A DNA stretch of 64,000 nucleotides from Streptomyces fuscichromogenes (GTDB taxonomy: Bacteria > Actinomycetota > Actinomycetes > Streptomycetales > Streptomycetaceae): NCBI RefSeq assembly GCF_014645815.1, contig NZ_BMML01000003.1, positions 62,001 through 126,000 on the forward strand, given 5' to 3'. The position numbers and the translations under genes are program-made. Each line of letters begins with the position of its first letter. The stretch's first letter is position 1. Under the pieces are notes generated by a model. It saw only the letters and a program-made list of their open reading frames with translations, searched no databases and was not told the origin of the DNA. Below, one piece after another: positions 50,320 through 59,060 of the stretch.

Positions 50320-51234
50320 CTACCGTCGAGCGCGCACCGCCGCCCGGCGGGCACCGAGCAACAGCTTGAGGGTGCCCGCCGTGGACGGTGCCGCCGAACC
50401 CCGCAGCACCCCCGTGCCGCGGGCCAGTACCGCCTCGGCGGTCATCAGCTCGATCTCGATGAGGGCGTGCACCATCGGCCGGTGCGCCGCCGGCATCAGA
50501 GCCAACACCTCCCGCCCCGACCGCAGATCGGTCCGGGCCGTCTCGACCTCGTGCTCCACGAGGGAACGCAGCCCCTCGGAGGCCCGGCCCGCTTCGAGGT
50601 CCTCGACCGTGACCGAGAAGCGCTTCAGCGTCTCCGCCGGGATCCCTGGATGCCCCTCCCGCAGGTCCTCGGCCAGGTCGTTGACGAAGTCCAGCCGCTG
50701 GCTGCCGTCGATGAGCGTGCGGCAACCCGCCCGGAACCGCCCGTCGGTGTCGCTCTCGGGCCCCAGCAGCCCGGCGATCGGCAGAAAGGCGGGCAGCGAG
50801 TAGGCGTCCACATAGGCCTGGTAGTCGGCCTCCGTCGCGAAGCCGTCGAACCCCAACTCGACCGCGGCCGTGGTCAGAAACGCCTCGACGGCCTCCCGGT
50901 GCCGCGGAAACGCGGAGACCGTGTGCAGCAGGGTCCGGATCAGCGGATCGTCACTGGAGCCGGTCTCCAGCGCGGTGCGCACCCGCCGCTCCCAGGCGGC
51001 CCAGGCCGCCGCCCGCTCCGGCTTCGGACCGCTGTCCAGGAGTTCGTCCCCGTGGTGCATCACGGCCGTCGCGGCGACCACATGCGGCAGCACGGCAGGC
51101 GGCAGCAGCACCCGGCAGGCCAGGTAGGCGCTGCGCCGGTACTGCCGCACCCGCCGCCGCTGGATGCCGTAGTCCCGGCGCGTTTCCGGCTCCGTGATGC
51201 CCGCCGCGGTCAGGGTCTTGTTCCACGTGCTCAC
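50320..51234 (-). CDS. Squalene/phytoene-synthase-family protein
   Basis: A 304-residue head-to-head prenyl synthase family member. The first Asp-rich region appears as HHGDELLDSG (about residues 61-70) and the second as DFVNDLAEDLREGHPGIP (about 181-198), both needed for Mg-diphosphate binding; the N-terminal YRRSAYLACRVLLPP is also typical. The first motif D-E-L-L-D resembles D-x-x-x-D. It could make squalene, phytoene or a related C30/C40 product, or be a divergent non-canonical member. No other isoprenoid or carotenoid gene is near. GTG 51234 has no good ribosome site, so the start is uncertain. Confidence 0.8.
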   Translation of the reverse strand: MSTWNKTLTAAGITEPETRRDYGIQRRRVRQYRRSAYLACRVLLPPAVLPHVVAATAVMHHGDELLDSGPKPERAAAWAAWERRVRTALETGSSDDPLIRTLLHTVSAFPRHREAVEAFLTTAAVELGFDGFATEADYQAYVDAYSLPAFLPIAGLLGPESDTDGRFRAGCRTLIDGSQRLDFVNDLAEDLREGHPGIPAETLKRFSVTVEDLEAGRASEGLRSLVEHEVETARTDLRSGREVLALMPAAHRPMVHALIEIELMTAEAVLARGTGVLRGSAAPSTAGTLKLLLGARRAAVRARR

Positions 51235-51286
51235 AAGATGATCGTAGAGGCACCCGCGTTCGGCGGAGCCCGACCGCCGAGGAGGC

Positions 51287-52249
51287 TCAGGAAAGGGACG
51301 TGAGGAAGTCGAGAAGCGCCGCGTTCACCTCGTCGGGCCGCTCCTGCTGGGTCCAGTGCCCGCAGCCCGCCAGCCTGAGGGGCTCGCGCACCAGGTTGGG
51401 CATCAGGGCCGGGAGGCGCTCGATGAGTTCGGGCGTGCCGGGGAACGCCGGGACCAGGTCGCGGTCGCCGTAGACGTACAGCGCGGGCGGGGTGACTACG
51501 GCGCCCTGCCAGGGTGCGCTCAGTTCCCAGTTGCGATCGAGATTGCGGTACCAGTTGAGGGCCCCGGTGAAGCCGTGCGCGAAACTCTCGGTCAGCGCGT
51601 CCAGGTCCGCCTCGGTGAACCACTGCGGCAGCTTCTCCGGATCCGGCATGTCCGCGAGCCAGCCGCGCTCGGGGTCGACCAGCGGCTGCCTGATCTCACC
51701 GGTGCCGGCACCCTCCGCGGACGCCATGGTGAAGAACTTCCGCAGCGCGGTGCGCGGGTCACGGCCGAACTCGGCGTCGGCGACACCCGGACGGTCGAAG
51801 TAGTTCCAGTAGAAGTGGCCGCCGAACCTCCTGTCCATCGTCCGCAACGGCGGCTGCTCCCCGCGGAACGGCGGCGGCACGCTCAGCCCGGCCACACCGC
51901 GCACCAGGTCGGGCCGGAACAGCGCGGTGTGCCAGGCCACCGGCGCGCCCCAGTCGTGCCCGACGACGAACGCCGTCTCCTCGCCCAGCTCCCGGATCAG
52001 TGCGACGACATCGCCGACCAGGTGGAAGATGCTGTACGCCTCGACGTCCGCGGGATGATCGCTGCTGCCGTACCCGCGCTGGTCGGGGGCGACCACATGG
52101 AAACCGGCCGCGGCCAGCGGGCCGAACTGGTGCTGCCAGGAGTGCCAGGACTCGGGGAAGCCGTGCAGCAGCACGACCAGCGGGCCGGAACCCTCCTCGG
52201 CGATGTGCAGCCGGATCCCGTTCACGTCGACCATTCGATGCTGAACCAT
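51287..52249 (-). CDS. Soluble epoxide-hydrolase-like alpha/beta hydrolase
   Basis: A 320-residue alpha/beta hydrolase. The oxyanion motif HGFPESWHSW (about 29-38), nucleophile Asp in VVGHDWGAPVAW (about residue 103), cap-domain Tyr residues (FYWNYF, LNWYRNL) and catalytic His in AGCGHWTQQE (about residue 297) match epoxide hydrolases, in which Asp is the nucleophile and two Tyr polarise the epoxide. It would open epoxides to diols or dehalogenate. ATG 52249 is preferred over GTG 52255; neither has a strong ribosome site. It is 52 bp upstream of the squalene/phytoene-like gene in the same direction, possibly co-transcribed. Confidence 0.9.
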   Translation of the reverse strand: MVQHRMVDVNGIRLHIAEEGSGPLVVLLHGFPESWHSWQHQFGPLAAAGFHVVAPDQRGYGSSDHPADVEAYSIFHLVGDVVALIRELGEETAFVVGHDWGAPVAWHTALFRPDLVRGVAGLSVPPPFRGEQPPLRTMDRRFGGHFYWNYFDRPGVADAEFGRDPRTALRKFFTMASAEGAGTGEIRQPLVDPERGWLADMPDPEKLPQWFTEADLDALTESFAHGFTGALNWYRNLDRNWELSAPWQGAVVTPPALYVYGDRDLVPAFPGTPELIERLPALMPNLVREPLRLAGCGHWTQQERPDEVNAALLDFLTSLS

Positions 52250-52279
52250 GTGCACGAGCGTACGCGTGACGATCTTCGG

Positions 52280-53989
52280 CTACCCGTCCTGCCCGGCCCC
52301 GGCCCCGGCCCCGGGCGCGGGCGCGGCGTCCGGAGCCGGCGGCGCGAGCGGCCGGTGGCCCCTTCCCGCGGCGAGGGCGGCGTCGAAGGCATGCGTGGTC
52401 TCAGGGCTGGTACCGGGCAGCAGGAAGGAACGGGCCAGCTCCTCGAAGCGCCGGTCGGTCACCGTCTGCCGGGTGTGGTGCTGGGCGAGGTGCTCCGCCC
52501 ACGACCCGACGAGGTAGTTCTCCACGAACCGGCCGGGTTCGTTGCCGTCCTCGAACAGACCCCAGGTGAGCGCCCCGGTACGGCGCCGGGAGCGGGCCAC
52601 GTCCGCCATGGCGTCGGCGAAGGCCGCCCGGTGGTCGGGGGCCACGTGGTAGACGATGGAGACCAGGACCGGACCGTCGGCCGGGCCGGGCTCGTGGACC
52701 AGGGGTGGCGTCGGCCAGTGGTCGGACGGGGTCGGGTCGATCCGCGCGGCGTCGTACAGCGGCCACAGCGGGACGGTGACGGCGCTGAGCAGCAGCAGGC
52801 CTGCCGCGACGAGCAGGGCGGCCGACAGCCCCGCGCCCTGGGACAGCGCGCCCCACAGCGGGGCGGCGAGGGCCTGTCCGCCCTGGAAGACCAGCAGGTA
52901 GACGGCGAGTCCGCGGGCGCGCACCCAGCCTGGCAGCCGAATCTGGGTCGCCGCGTTGAGCGTGGACAGGACCGCGATCCAGGCCACTCCGGCGGGCAGC
53001 AGCACGACCGCGACCACCCAGGTGACGTGCACCGTGGCCAGGACGGCCAGGACCACGCCGAAGACGACGGCGCCGGCGGCCAGCACGCCGTTGGCACCGA
53101 GCAGCTTCCGCAGACGGGGCAGCAGGAAGGCGCCGCCGACCGCGCCGGAGCCGACCGCGGTCAGCAGCAGGCCGTATCCGCCGGAGCCCAGGCCGAGCGA
53201 GTCACCGGCGACCAGCGGCAGCAGCGACCACACGGCGGCGGCACCGGGTATGAACAGCGCGGTGCGCAGCAGCACTCGGCGGATGCCGGGGGCGTTCCAC
53301 ACATAGCGGCGGGCCGCGAGGAGAGCGGTGAGGAACCCCTCGCGCCCGGCGGGCGGCACGAATGCGCCGGCCGGGCGCCTCCACAGCAGCAGCACGGCCA
53401 CGATGCCGAGGTAGGACACCGCGTTGAAGGCGAACGTCCACCCCGCGCCCGCCGCCGCGACGAGCACACCCCCCATCGCGGGTCCGATCGCGCGGGCCAG
53501 GTTCATGTTGACCGCGCCCAGCGCGGAGGCCTGGCCGAGCTGGGCGCGGCCCACGAGTTCGGGCTGGATCGCCTGCCAGGCCGGGCTCATCAGGGCGCTG
53601 CCGCAGCCCAGCAGGAACGTCAGGGCCAGCAGCGCACCGGGGGCGAGGGTGCCGGCGAAGGCCAGCACGGCGAGGACCGTCGCCACCGCGCACATGGCGA
53701 CCTGGGCCACGACGAGCAGCCCGCGCCGGTCGAACCGGTCGGCGAGCACCCCGGACGGCAGCGCCAGCAGGACGACGGGCAGGCTGGACGCGGTCTGCAC
53801 GAGCGTGACCAGGGCGGCTCCATGACCGAGCAGCAGCCACTGGGCGCCGACCGTCTGCATCCAGCTGCCGGTGTTGGACACGAACTGCGCGATCCACAGG
53901 GCCCGGAAGACCGGCAGCGCCAGCGGCGCCCAGGCCGCCCCGGCCTTCGGAGAGCCACCGCTGCTCGTTTCCTTCGTGGTGACCGCCAT
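52280..53989 (-). CDS. MFS exporter (EntS/MFS_3 type) fused to a C-terminal ABM-like domain
   Basis: A 569-residue transporter with twelve helices over residues 20-410. N-terminal FRALWIAQFVSNTGSWMQTVGAQWLLL and ADRFDRRGLLVV (the motif-A loop) are typical of MFS_3 exporters such as EntS. Residues about 445-525 form an antibiotic-monooxygenase-like alpha/beta domain (GPVLVSIVYHVAP, GALTWGLFEDGNEPGRFVENYLV), and the last 40 residues are Pro/Ala/Gly-rich. The architecture is known for this family. It probably exports a small molecule; the substrate is unknown. It is leftward, upstream of the epoxide hydrolase by 31 bp, and may share the operon. Confidence 0.9.
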   Translation of the reverse strand: MAVTTKETSSGGSPKAGAAWAPLALPVFRALWIAQFVSNTGSWMQTVGAQWLLLGHGAALVTLVQTASSLPVVLLALPSGVLADRFDRRGLLVVAQVAMCAVATVLAVLAFAGTLAPGALLALTFLLGCGSALMSPAWQAIQPELVGRAQLGQASALGAVNMNLARAIGPAMGGVLVAAAGAGWTFAFNAVSYLGIVAVLLLWRRPAGAFVPPAGREGFLTALLAARRYVWNAPGIRRVLLRTALFIPGAAAVWSLLPLVAGDSLGLGSGGYGLLLTAVGSGAVGGAFLLPRLRKLLGANGVLAAGAVVFGVVLAVLATVHVTWVVAVVLLPAGVAWIAVLSTLNAATQIRLPGWVRARGLAVYLLVFQGGQALAAPLWGALSQGAGLSAALLVAAGLLLLSAVTVPLWPLYDAARIDPTPSDHWPTPPLVHEPGPADGPVLVSIVYHVAPDHRAAFADAMADVARSRRRTGALTWGLFEDGNEPGRFVENYLVGSWAEHLAQHHTRQTVTDRRFEELARSFLLPGTSPETTHAFDAALAAGRGHRPLAPPAPDAAPAPGAGAGAGQDG

Positions 53990-54199
53990 GTCTCCGCTCC
54001 GCGAGAAGTGGGTACCGGGCCGGGCGTTTCGGTCCTCGCCTTCCTGGCATTCCTACGCGGCTTTCTTACGCGCCGGAACCGCGCCGCGGCAAGCGAGGAC
54101 GGTGTCCCAGCGAGGCCTTTGCCCGAACGGGCAGCCGCCGGGCCCACCGGGGCCACGTCCCGCACCGCCGCCGACCGCAGGGCCGCCGGTGGCCACGGC

Positions 54200-54377
54200 G
54201 GCAGGACGGGCCGCCGTGCCCTGCCGGTACTGGCGATGTTCGCCGGAGCCCTCGCCGGGGCCTTCGCCGTCCGCCACGGCCCTGCCGCTGATGCCCGTCA
54301 CCCTGCTGCTCGCGGGCTGCACCCTGGACGCGTCCGTCCTGACCCGGTCCGACGCGAGCTGGACGGGACCGCTGTGA
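54200..54377 (+). pseudogene. Frameshifted C-terminal remnant of a YoaK/DUF1275-like membrane protein
   Basis: Two adjacent frames on the + strand join to give a hydrophobic tail: first RALPVLAMFAGALAGAFAV (54211-54290), then, after a +1/-1 shift near 54285, PLMPVTLLLAGCTLDA (ending with the stop at 54375-54377). The G-A-L-x-G-A helix pair resembles the last helices of DUF1275 proteins. Nothing upstream restores a complete gene. The assignment to DUF1275 is by eye. Confidence 0.4.
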
Positions 54378-54393
54378 CCACCGGCCGCCGGCC

Positions 54394-55920
54394 CTACTTC
54401 AGGCGGGCCGCCGCCCGGGTCGGCCGGCCCAGTGCCCAGAACAGGACACCGAGGAGCATGAACCCGACGAGCGGGACCAGCTCCGTCAGCAGGTACTTCC
54501 CGCGTTCGGCGTGGGTCCAGCCGTCCGGCGCGTAGTCGGCGCCGAACCAGTGGTCGCCGGCGCCCGGCGCCACCAGCTGCACGCTGGCGAAGAGGATGAG
54601 GAGGGTGAGGACGCTGCTGATCACCCACGGGAACGGGGCCCGGTACGGGCGGGGCGTGTCCGGGTACTTGCGGCGCAGGAACGGGAGCGCCGGGAAGATG
54701 CCCAGGTAGCTGACGAGGGTCGTCGACACCGCGAGGCCGAGGACCGCGCCGAAGAGCTTCGCCGCGCTGCCGTTGGTCAGCTGGTGGGCGAGGATCAGGA
54801 CCCCGGTGGAGACCAGACCGCTGAGGATGTTCACCCGCACCGGGGTGCCGAACCGGCTGGAGATCACGCCGAGGAAGCGGGGCGCTGCGCCGTCGTAGCC
54901 GGAGACGGCCAGGGCGCGGTCCGAGCCCATGATCCAGGTGACGCCGGAGGACAGCACCGTGAGGATGAACATGATCCCGGCCAGGTCGCCGAGCACGGTG
55001 CCGAACCCGCTGAGCGTGGGCGTGCCGTCGGCGGCGACATGGCCGCCGTACACCGTGAAGACCTGCCGGATCGCGTCGACGAAGCCGCCGAGGCCGGTGA
55101 TGGCCTTGACCGGCAGGACGAGCAGGATGCCGAGGATCGGCAGCGCGTAGAGGAGGACGGAGAGGACGGCGCTGCGGAAGATGCCGTAGGGGACGTCCTT
55201 CTGCGCGTTCGTCATCTCGTCGCCGGCCGTGTTGGGCAGCTCGAAACCGACGTAGTTGAACATCAGGACCGGTACCAGGCCGACGAATCCCGCGTAGGTC
55301 GGCGAGAAGTCGCCGATGCCGAAGCCGTGCAGGCCGTGCTGGATCCCGTACACCACGACCGTGACGGTGAACAGGCCGAGCAGCACGAACCGGCTCCAGG
55401 CGCCGATGGTCGGGATCCACTTGCCGACGTCGAAGGAGAGGATCGCGGCGAGCACGCCCACCCACACGAAGACGATGGTGAAGACGTAGAAGGCGGGGGT
55501 GCTCAGTTCCTTCCCGTCGTTGAAGAAGGTGGTGTACGCCGTGACGGCGGAGACGGCGAGGGTGCCGCCCAGCCACACCGGGTTGGTGATCCAGTACAGG
55601 AAGTTGTTGACGGCGCCGGCCAGCCGCCCGAAGGCGCGGCTGGTCCAGATGTAGGGCCCGCCCTCGTCGGGGAAGGCGGCCCCGAGTTCGGCGATCAGCA
55701 GCGCGGAGGGCACGAAGAACACCACGGCCAGCACGATCAGCCAGGTGAACGCCTCGGCACCGGACGAGGCCACGGCACCGATCGTGTCCACCCCGACGAT
55801 GGTGCACAGCAGGAAGAACAGGATGTCGAAGCGGCCGAAGTGCTTGCGCAGCTTCTGCCGTTCCGCCTGGGCGTCGGCCGGGGCGTCGACCGGCTCGGGT
55901 GCGATGGGGGCAGCGGTCAC
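54394..55920 (-). CDS. APC-family amino acid permease
   Basis: A 508-residue twelve-helix transporter. The N-terminal LRKHFGRFDILFFLLCTIVGVDTIG gives the APC first helix with its substrate-binding break; the EGGPYIWTSRAFGRL motif and the VGFELPNTAGDEMTNAQKDVPYGI loop are typical of amino-acid/GABA-type APC carriers. GTG 55920 is chosen because GGAG lies seven bases upstream; longer frames are low-complexity. It is monocistronic, with direct repeats about 120 bp upstream (56037-56055). Confidence 0.9.
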   Translation of the reverse strand: MTAAPIAPEPVDAPADAQAERQKLRKHFGRFDILFFLLCTIVGVDTIGAVASSGAEAFTWLIVLAVVFFVPSALLIAELGAAFPDEGGPYIWTSRAFGRLAGAVNNFLYWITNPVWLGGTLAVSAVTAYTTFFNDGKELSTPAFYVFTIVFVWVGVLAAILSFDVGKWIPTIGAWSRFVLLGLFTVTVVVYGIQHGLHGFGIGDFSPTYAGFVGLVPVLMFNYVGFELPNTAGDEMTNAQKDVPYGIFRSAVLSVLLYALPILGILLVLPVKAITGLGGFVDAIRQVFTVYGGHVAADGTPTLSGFGTVLGDLAGIMFILTVLSSGVTWIMGSDRALAVSGYDGAAPRFLGVISSRFGTPVRVNILSGLVSTGVLILAHQLTNGSAAKLFGAVLGLAVSTTLVSYLGIFPALPFLRRKYPDTPRPYRAPFPWVISSVLTLLILFASVQLVAPGAGDHWFGADYAPDGWTHAERGKYLLTELVPLVGFMLLGVLFWALGRPTRAAARLK

Positions 55921-56036
55921 CGGGAGCTCCAGCGTGCTCGGAGGAGGGGCGCGATTCGGCCATGGTCCACTGCGGCGCACAAGCACACAAGCGTTCGGGC
56001 CCAAGTCGTGACCATCGTTCTGGGCACTCACAGCCT

Positions 56037-56055
56037 CCGGAAATCTCCCGGAAAT
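56037..56055. promoter_or_regulatory. 11-bp-period direct repeat upstream of APC permease
   Basis: CCGGAAAT occurs twice, at 56037-56044 and 56048-56055, one helical turn apart. Position upstream of an amino acid permease would suit a nitrogen- or two-component-type regulator; none is identified. Confidence 0.3.
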
Positions 56056-56149
56056 GCGGTGCTCCAGCGGTGGAAGCGGGGCGTCGCCCAGGTGACGGAA
56101 GCACCCCGCGGCCGACGCACACGGGCATCGGCGACAAGCCTGCACGCCT

Positions 56150-56185
56150 GGGGTTAACCCCCGGGTGTGCCGACCGGCATGCCGG
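56150..56185. promoter_or_regulatory. Two palindromes in the APC/esterase divergent region
   Basis: GGGGTTAACCCC (56150-56161) and CCGGCATGCCGG (56174-56185) are perfect 12-bp palindromes 12 bp apart, 70-110 bp before the esterase start. They are possible operators; alternatively the second is a chance GC palindrome. The rest of the 336-bp gap holds no gene. Confidence 0.35.
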
Positions 56186-56256
56186 ATGGTGACGGCCGGA
56201 CCCCTCCGCAAAGCTGAGCGGAGCCGCTGGACACGCGCCGTCATGGAGGCCCCGCC

Positions 56257-57570
56257 TTGCTCACCCGCCGTACCGCCCTGCTGTCGGCCGTCGCCGCCAC
56301 CGCCCTGTCCGCCGGCTCCGCGCACACCGCGTCGGCCGCACCGCGCACGGCAGGACGGGTCCGGCTGACCCTGCCGGCGCCCAGCGGGCCGTACCCGGTG
56401 GGCACGGTCTCCCTGCGCCTCGTCGACACCGCGCGCGCCGACCCCTGGACCACCGCACAGTCGTACCGGGAGCTGATGGTCAGCGTCCGCTACCCGGCGC
56501 GGGACACCGAGGGCCACCCCCGGGCACCGCAGATGCTGCCCGGGGAGGCCGCCGGCTTCGCCGTCGTCAACAACCTCGCCGACGTGCCCGCCGACCAGGT
56601 CGACTGGGCGGCCACCCGCACCCACGCGCACCAAGGCGCCCCGGTCGACCGGGACCGGGGCCCGTACCCGGTCGTCTGCTACTCACCCGGTGCCGGCGAC
56701 CCGCGCTCCCTCGGCACCACCCTCTGTGACGACCTCGCCTCCCGCGGCTACGTCGTGGTGATGCTCGACCACACCTACGACGCCACCGCCGTCCAGTTCC
56801 CCGGCGGCCGCGTCGAACGCACCGTGCTGCCCGCGGAGTACGACAAGGCCTACCCGGACGAGAAGCGCATCCGGGCCCTCCTGAAGAAGACGATGGCCGT
56901 ACGGGTGGCCGACACCCGCTTCCTGCTCGACGCGCTGCCGCGCGCGCTGCCCCGGGAACTGCGCGGCACGCCGGACTGGGACCGCATCGGCATGTTCGGT
57001 CACTCCGCCGGCGGCTTCACCGCCCTCCAGGCGATGCACGACGACCGGCGGATCGCCGCGGGAGCCGACCTGGACGGCGTGATCGCCTACGTCCAGGACG
57101 ACGGCGACCCCGGGCACCTCTCCACCGTCGCCGCCGACGGCCTCGACCGGCCCTTCCTGCTGATCGGCAAGGACGGCAACGATCTGAGCACGGTCCCGTC
57201 CTGGAACGCCCTGTGGCGGCACAGCCGCGGCCCGCGCGAGGGCCTGACCCTGCGCGGTGCCGAACACGCCACGTTCACCGACGAGGAGGCGATGATCCCG
57301 CAGCTCGCCCGCCGGCTCGGCCTGCCCCGCAGGACGGTCGTGAAGAACATCGGCACCATCGCCCCGGCCCGCGCGATCCCGGCCGAACGGGCCTGCCTCG
57401 CATCCTTCTTCGACCGCCGGCTGGGCGGCCGGTATGACAGCGGGCTGCCCGGCCGGGTGCCGCAGGCGCGGCCCTTCGCGCGTCGAGCGGCGCCTGCCCA
57501 CCGCCGGTCGTCGGCGCCGGGGGCGTCCGCAGGCGTCAGGCCGGGAGCCAGCACAGCCCGTCCCCGGTGA
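56257..57570 (+). CDS. Exported PAF-acetylhydrolase-like esterase
   Basis: A 437-residue secreted hydrolase. Residues 1-28 are a signal (TRRTALLSAVAATALSAG, twin-arginine-like). The nucleophile elbow is MFGHSAGGFTALQ (Ser about residue 250), and the acid/His lie in AGADLDG and GAEHATFTD. This matches plasma/PAF-acetylhydrolase-type (PF03403-like) esterases that cleave short acyl esters. The start is TTG at 56257 with GGAGG seven bases upstream. The last 30 residues, Arg/Ala/Pro-rich beyond GRVPQARPF, overlap the convergent halogenase-like gene by 35 bp and look like a read-through extension after loss of the original stop. Confidence 0.85.
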   Translation: MLTRRTALLSAVAATALSAGSAHTASAAPRTAGRVRLTLPAPSGPYPVGTVSLRLVDTARADPWTTAQSYRELMVSVRYPARDTEGHPRAPQMLPGEAAGFAVVNNLADVPADQVDWAATRTHAHQGAPVDRDRGPYPVVCYSPGAGDPRSLGTTLCDDLASRGYVVVMLDHTYDATAVQFPGGRVERTVLPAEYDKAYPDEKRIRALLKKTMAVRVADTRFLLDALPRALPRELRGTPDWDRIGMFGHSAGGFTALQAMHDDRRIAAGADLDGVIAYVQDDGDPGHLSTVAADGLDRPFLLIGKDGNDLSTVPSWNALWRHSRGPREGLTLRGAEHATFTDEEAMIPQLARRLGLPRRTVVKNIGTIAPARAIPAERACLASFFDRRLGGRYDSGLPGRVPQARPFARRAAPAHRRSSAPGASAGVRPGASTARPR

Positions 57571-59023
57571 CCCCGAGCCGGCCGGAGGCGGACGGCGGCA
57601 CGGCGGGGCCGTCCAGCGGGGCGCCGTACAGCGCCTGCTCCTTGAGGTCGTTGCCGGTGCGGAAGGTCTCGGTGACCACCCGGGTGGTCAGCAGCGGATT
57701 CGTGCGGTCGCCGGCACCTTCCAACCGGCCCACCGCGCCCTCCAGTTCGGCCGCCGCGGTGCTCCACCGCACGCCGAGCCCGCCGGCGCCGGGTGTCCCG
57801 GTGTCTCCCGACGCGACACCCCCGGCCAACTCGGCGAAGGCGGCGGCCTCGTCGACATCGACCCGGGTGATCTTCTTCGCCGACCAGAAGTACGAGTCCT
57901 CGTCCCGCTCCATGTCGTAGAAGGCGACGAGGAACTCGTAGAACACCCCGTACTCCCGGCGGTAGCGCGCCTCGAACTCGGCGAAGCCGCGCTCCTCCGG
58001 CACCCTGTCCTCCAGGGCCGCGTTCACCGCTCGGGCCGCCAACAGAGCGCCGTAGGTGGCCAGGTGGACACCCGAGGAGAGCACCGGGTCCACAAAGCAC
58101 GCGGCGTCGCCGACCAGCGCCATGCCCGGGATCCACAGGGACGTCTTCCAGTAGGAGTAGTCCTTGCGCACCCGCACCCGGTCGTACGGTGGCTCGGTCG
58201 CGACCGGTACGTCCGCGAGCAGCCGGTCGACCTCGGGGCAGGCCTTGATCATGTCCTGCCAGACGGCCCGCGCGTCGCCCTGGACGGCCGCGTAGTGCTC
58301 CGGCGTGATCACGGCACCGACACTGGTCAGGTCGGAGCGCAGCGGGATGTACCAGAGCCAGCCGGCGTCGAACGCGGCGCAGAAGATGTTGCCGTCGTTC
58401 GGCGCGGGCAGCCTGCGGCCGCCCGCGAAGTAGCCGAACACGGCGAGGTTGCGGAAGAAGTCCGAGTACACCCGCGCCCCGCCCACCCGGCCGTGGATCC
58501 GGCTGGTGTTGCCGGACGCGTCGACGACGAACCGGGCGTGCGCGGTGCGCGGGGTGCCGTCCCGGCCGGTGTACTCGACACCGGACACCCGCCCGCCCTC
58601 GCCCAGCACCCGGCGCACCGGGCAGCCCTCGCGGACGTCGGCGCCCGCCCGTGCCGCGTTGCGCAGCAGGATCTCGTCGAACCGGGAACGCTCCACCTGG
58701 AAGGCGGTCGCGGTGGGATCCGGCAGCCGGGGCGTCGTCGCGAAGGAGAACTGCCAGGGCTCCGGGTCCCGGCCCCAGCGCAGGGTCCCGCCGCGCTTGA
58801 GGGTGAAACCGGCCCGCGCGACCTCGTCGGCGACACCGAGCAGGCGGCACAGGCCGTGGACCGTGGCGGGCAGCAGCGACTCGCCGATCTGGTAGCGGGG
58901 GAAGGTGTCCCGCTCCAGCAGGAGCACACGGTGCCCGCGCCGGGCCACGGCCGTCGCGGCGGTGGAACCGGCCGGGCCACCGCCGACGACGATCAGGTCG
59001 TACTCCTCGTGCCGCGCACTCAT
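57536..59023 (-). CDS. Flavin-dependent halogenase-like FAD monooxygenase
   Basis: A 495-residue FAD enzyme. GGGPAG (14-19) binds FAD, FPRYQIGESLLP (41-52) is the conserved halogenase-group loop, and GWLWYIP (221-227) fits the W-x-W-x-I-P motif that blocks monooxygenation in flavin halogenases. GDAACFVDPVLSSGVHLA is the second FAD motif. It is closest in pattern to phenolic/pyrrole-type halogenases acting on carrier-bound or free aromatic substrates. ATG 59023 has GAGGAG upstream. It starts 37 bp after the PKS stop, same strand, so it is the next gene of the biosynthetic operon and probably tailors the PKS product. Confidence 0.88.
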   Translation of the reverse strand: MSARHEEYDLIVVGGGPAGSTAATAVARRGHRVLLLERDTFPRYQIGESLLPATVHGLCRLLGVADEVARAGFTLKRGGTLRWGRDPEPWQFSFATTPRLPDPTATAFQVERSRFDEILLRNAARAGADVREGCPVRRVLGEGGRVSGVEYTGRDGTPRTAHARFVVDASGNTSRIHGRVGGARVYSDFFRNLAVFGYFAGGRRLPAPNDGNIFCAAFDAGWLWYIPLRSDLTSVGAVITPEHYAAVQGDARAVWQDMIKACPEVDRLLADVPVATEPPYDRVRVRKDYSYWKTSLWIPGMALVGDAACFVDPVLSSGVHLATYGALLAARAVNAALEDRVPEERGFAEFEARYRREYGVFYEFLVAFYDMERDEDSYFWSAKKITRVDVDEAAAFAELAGGVASGDTGTPGAGGLGVRWSTAAAELEGAVGRLEGAGDRTNPLLTTRVVTETFRTGNDLKEQALYGAPLDGPAVPPSASGRLGVTGDGLCWLPA

Positions 59024-59060
59024 GCAGGAACTCCTCTTCCGAACGAGCCGGGGGTGGTGG

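Noticed and set aside
51356..54535. 1059-codon + strand frame over the epoxide hydrolase and MFS genes
   Set aside because: Antisense shadow; the opposite strand has complete families with proper motifs.
57536..59023. FAD enzyme as geranylgeranyl reductase or squalene epoxidase
   Set aside because: The G-W-L-W-Y-I-P motif and the FPRYQIGESLLP loop fit the halogenase group better.
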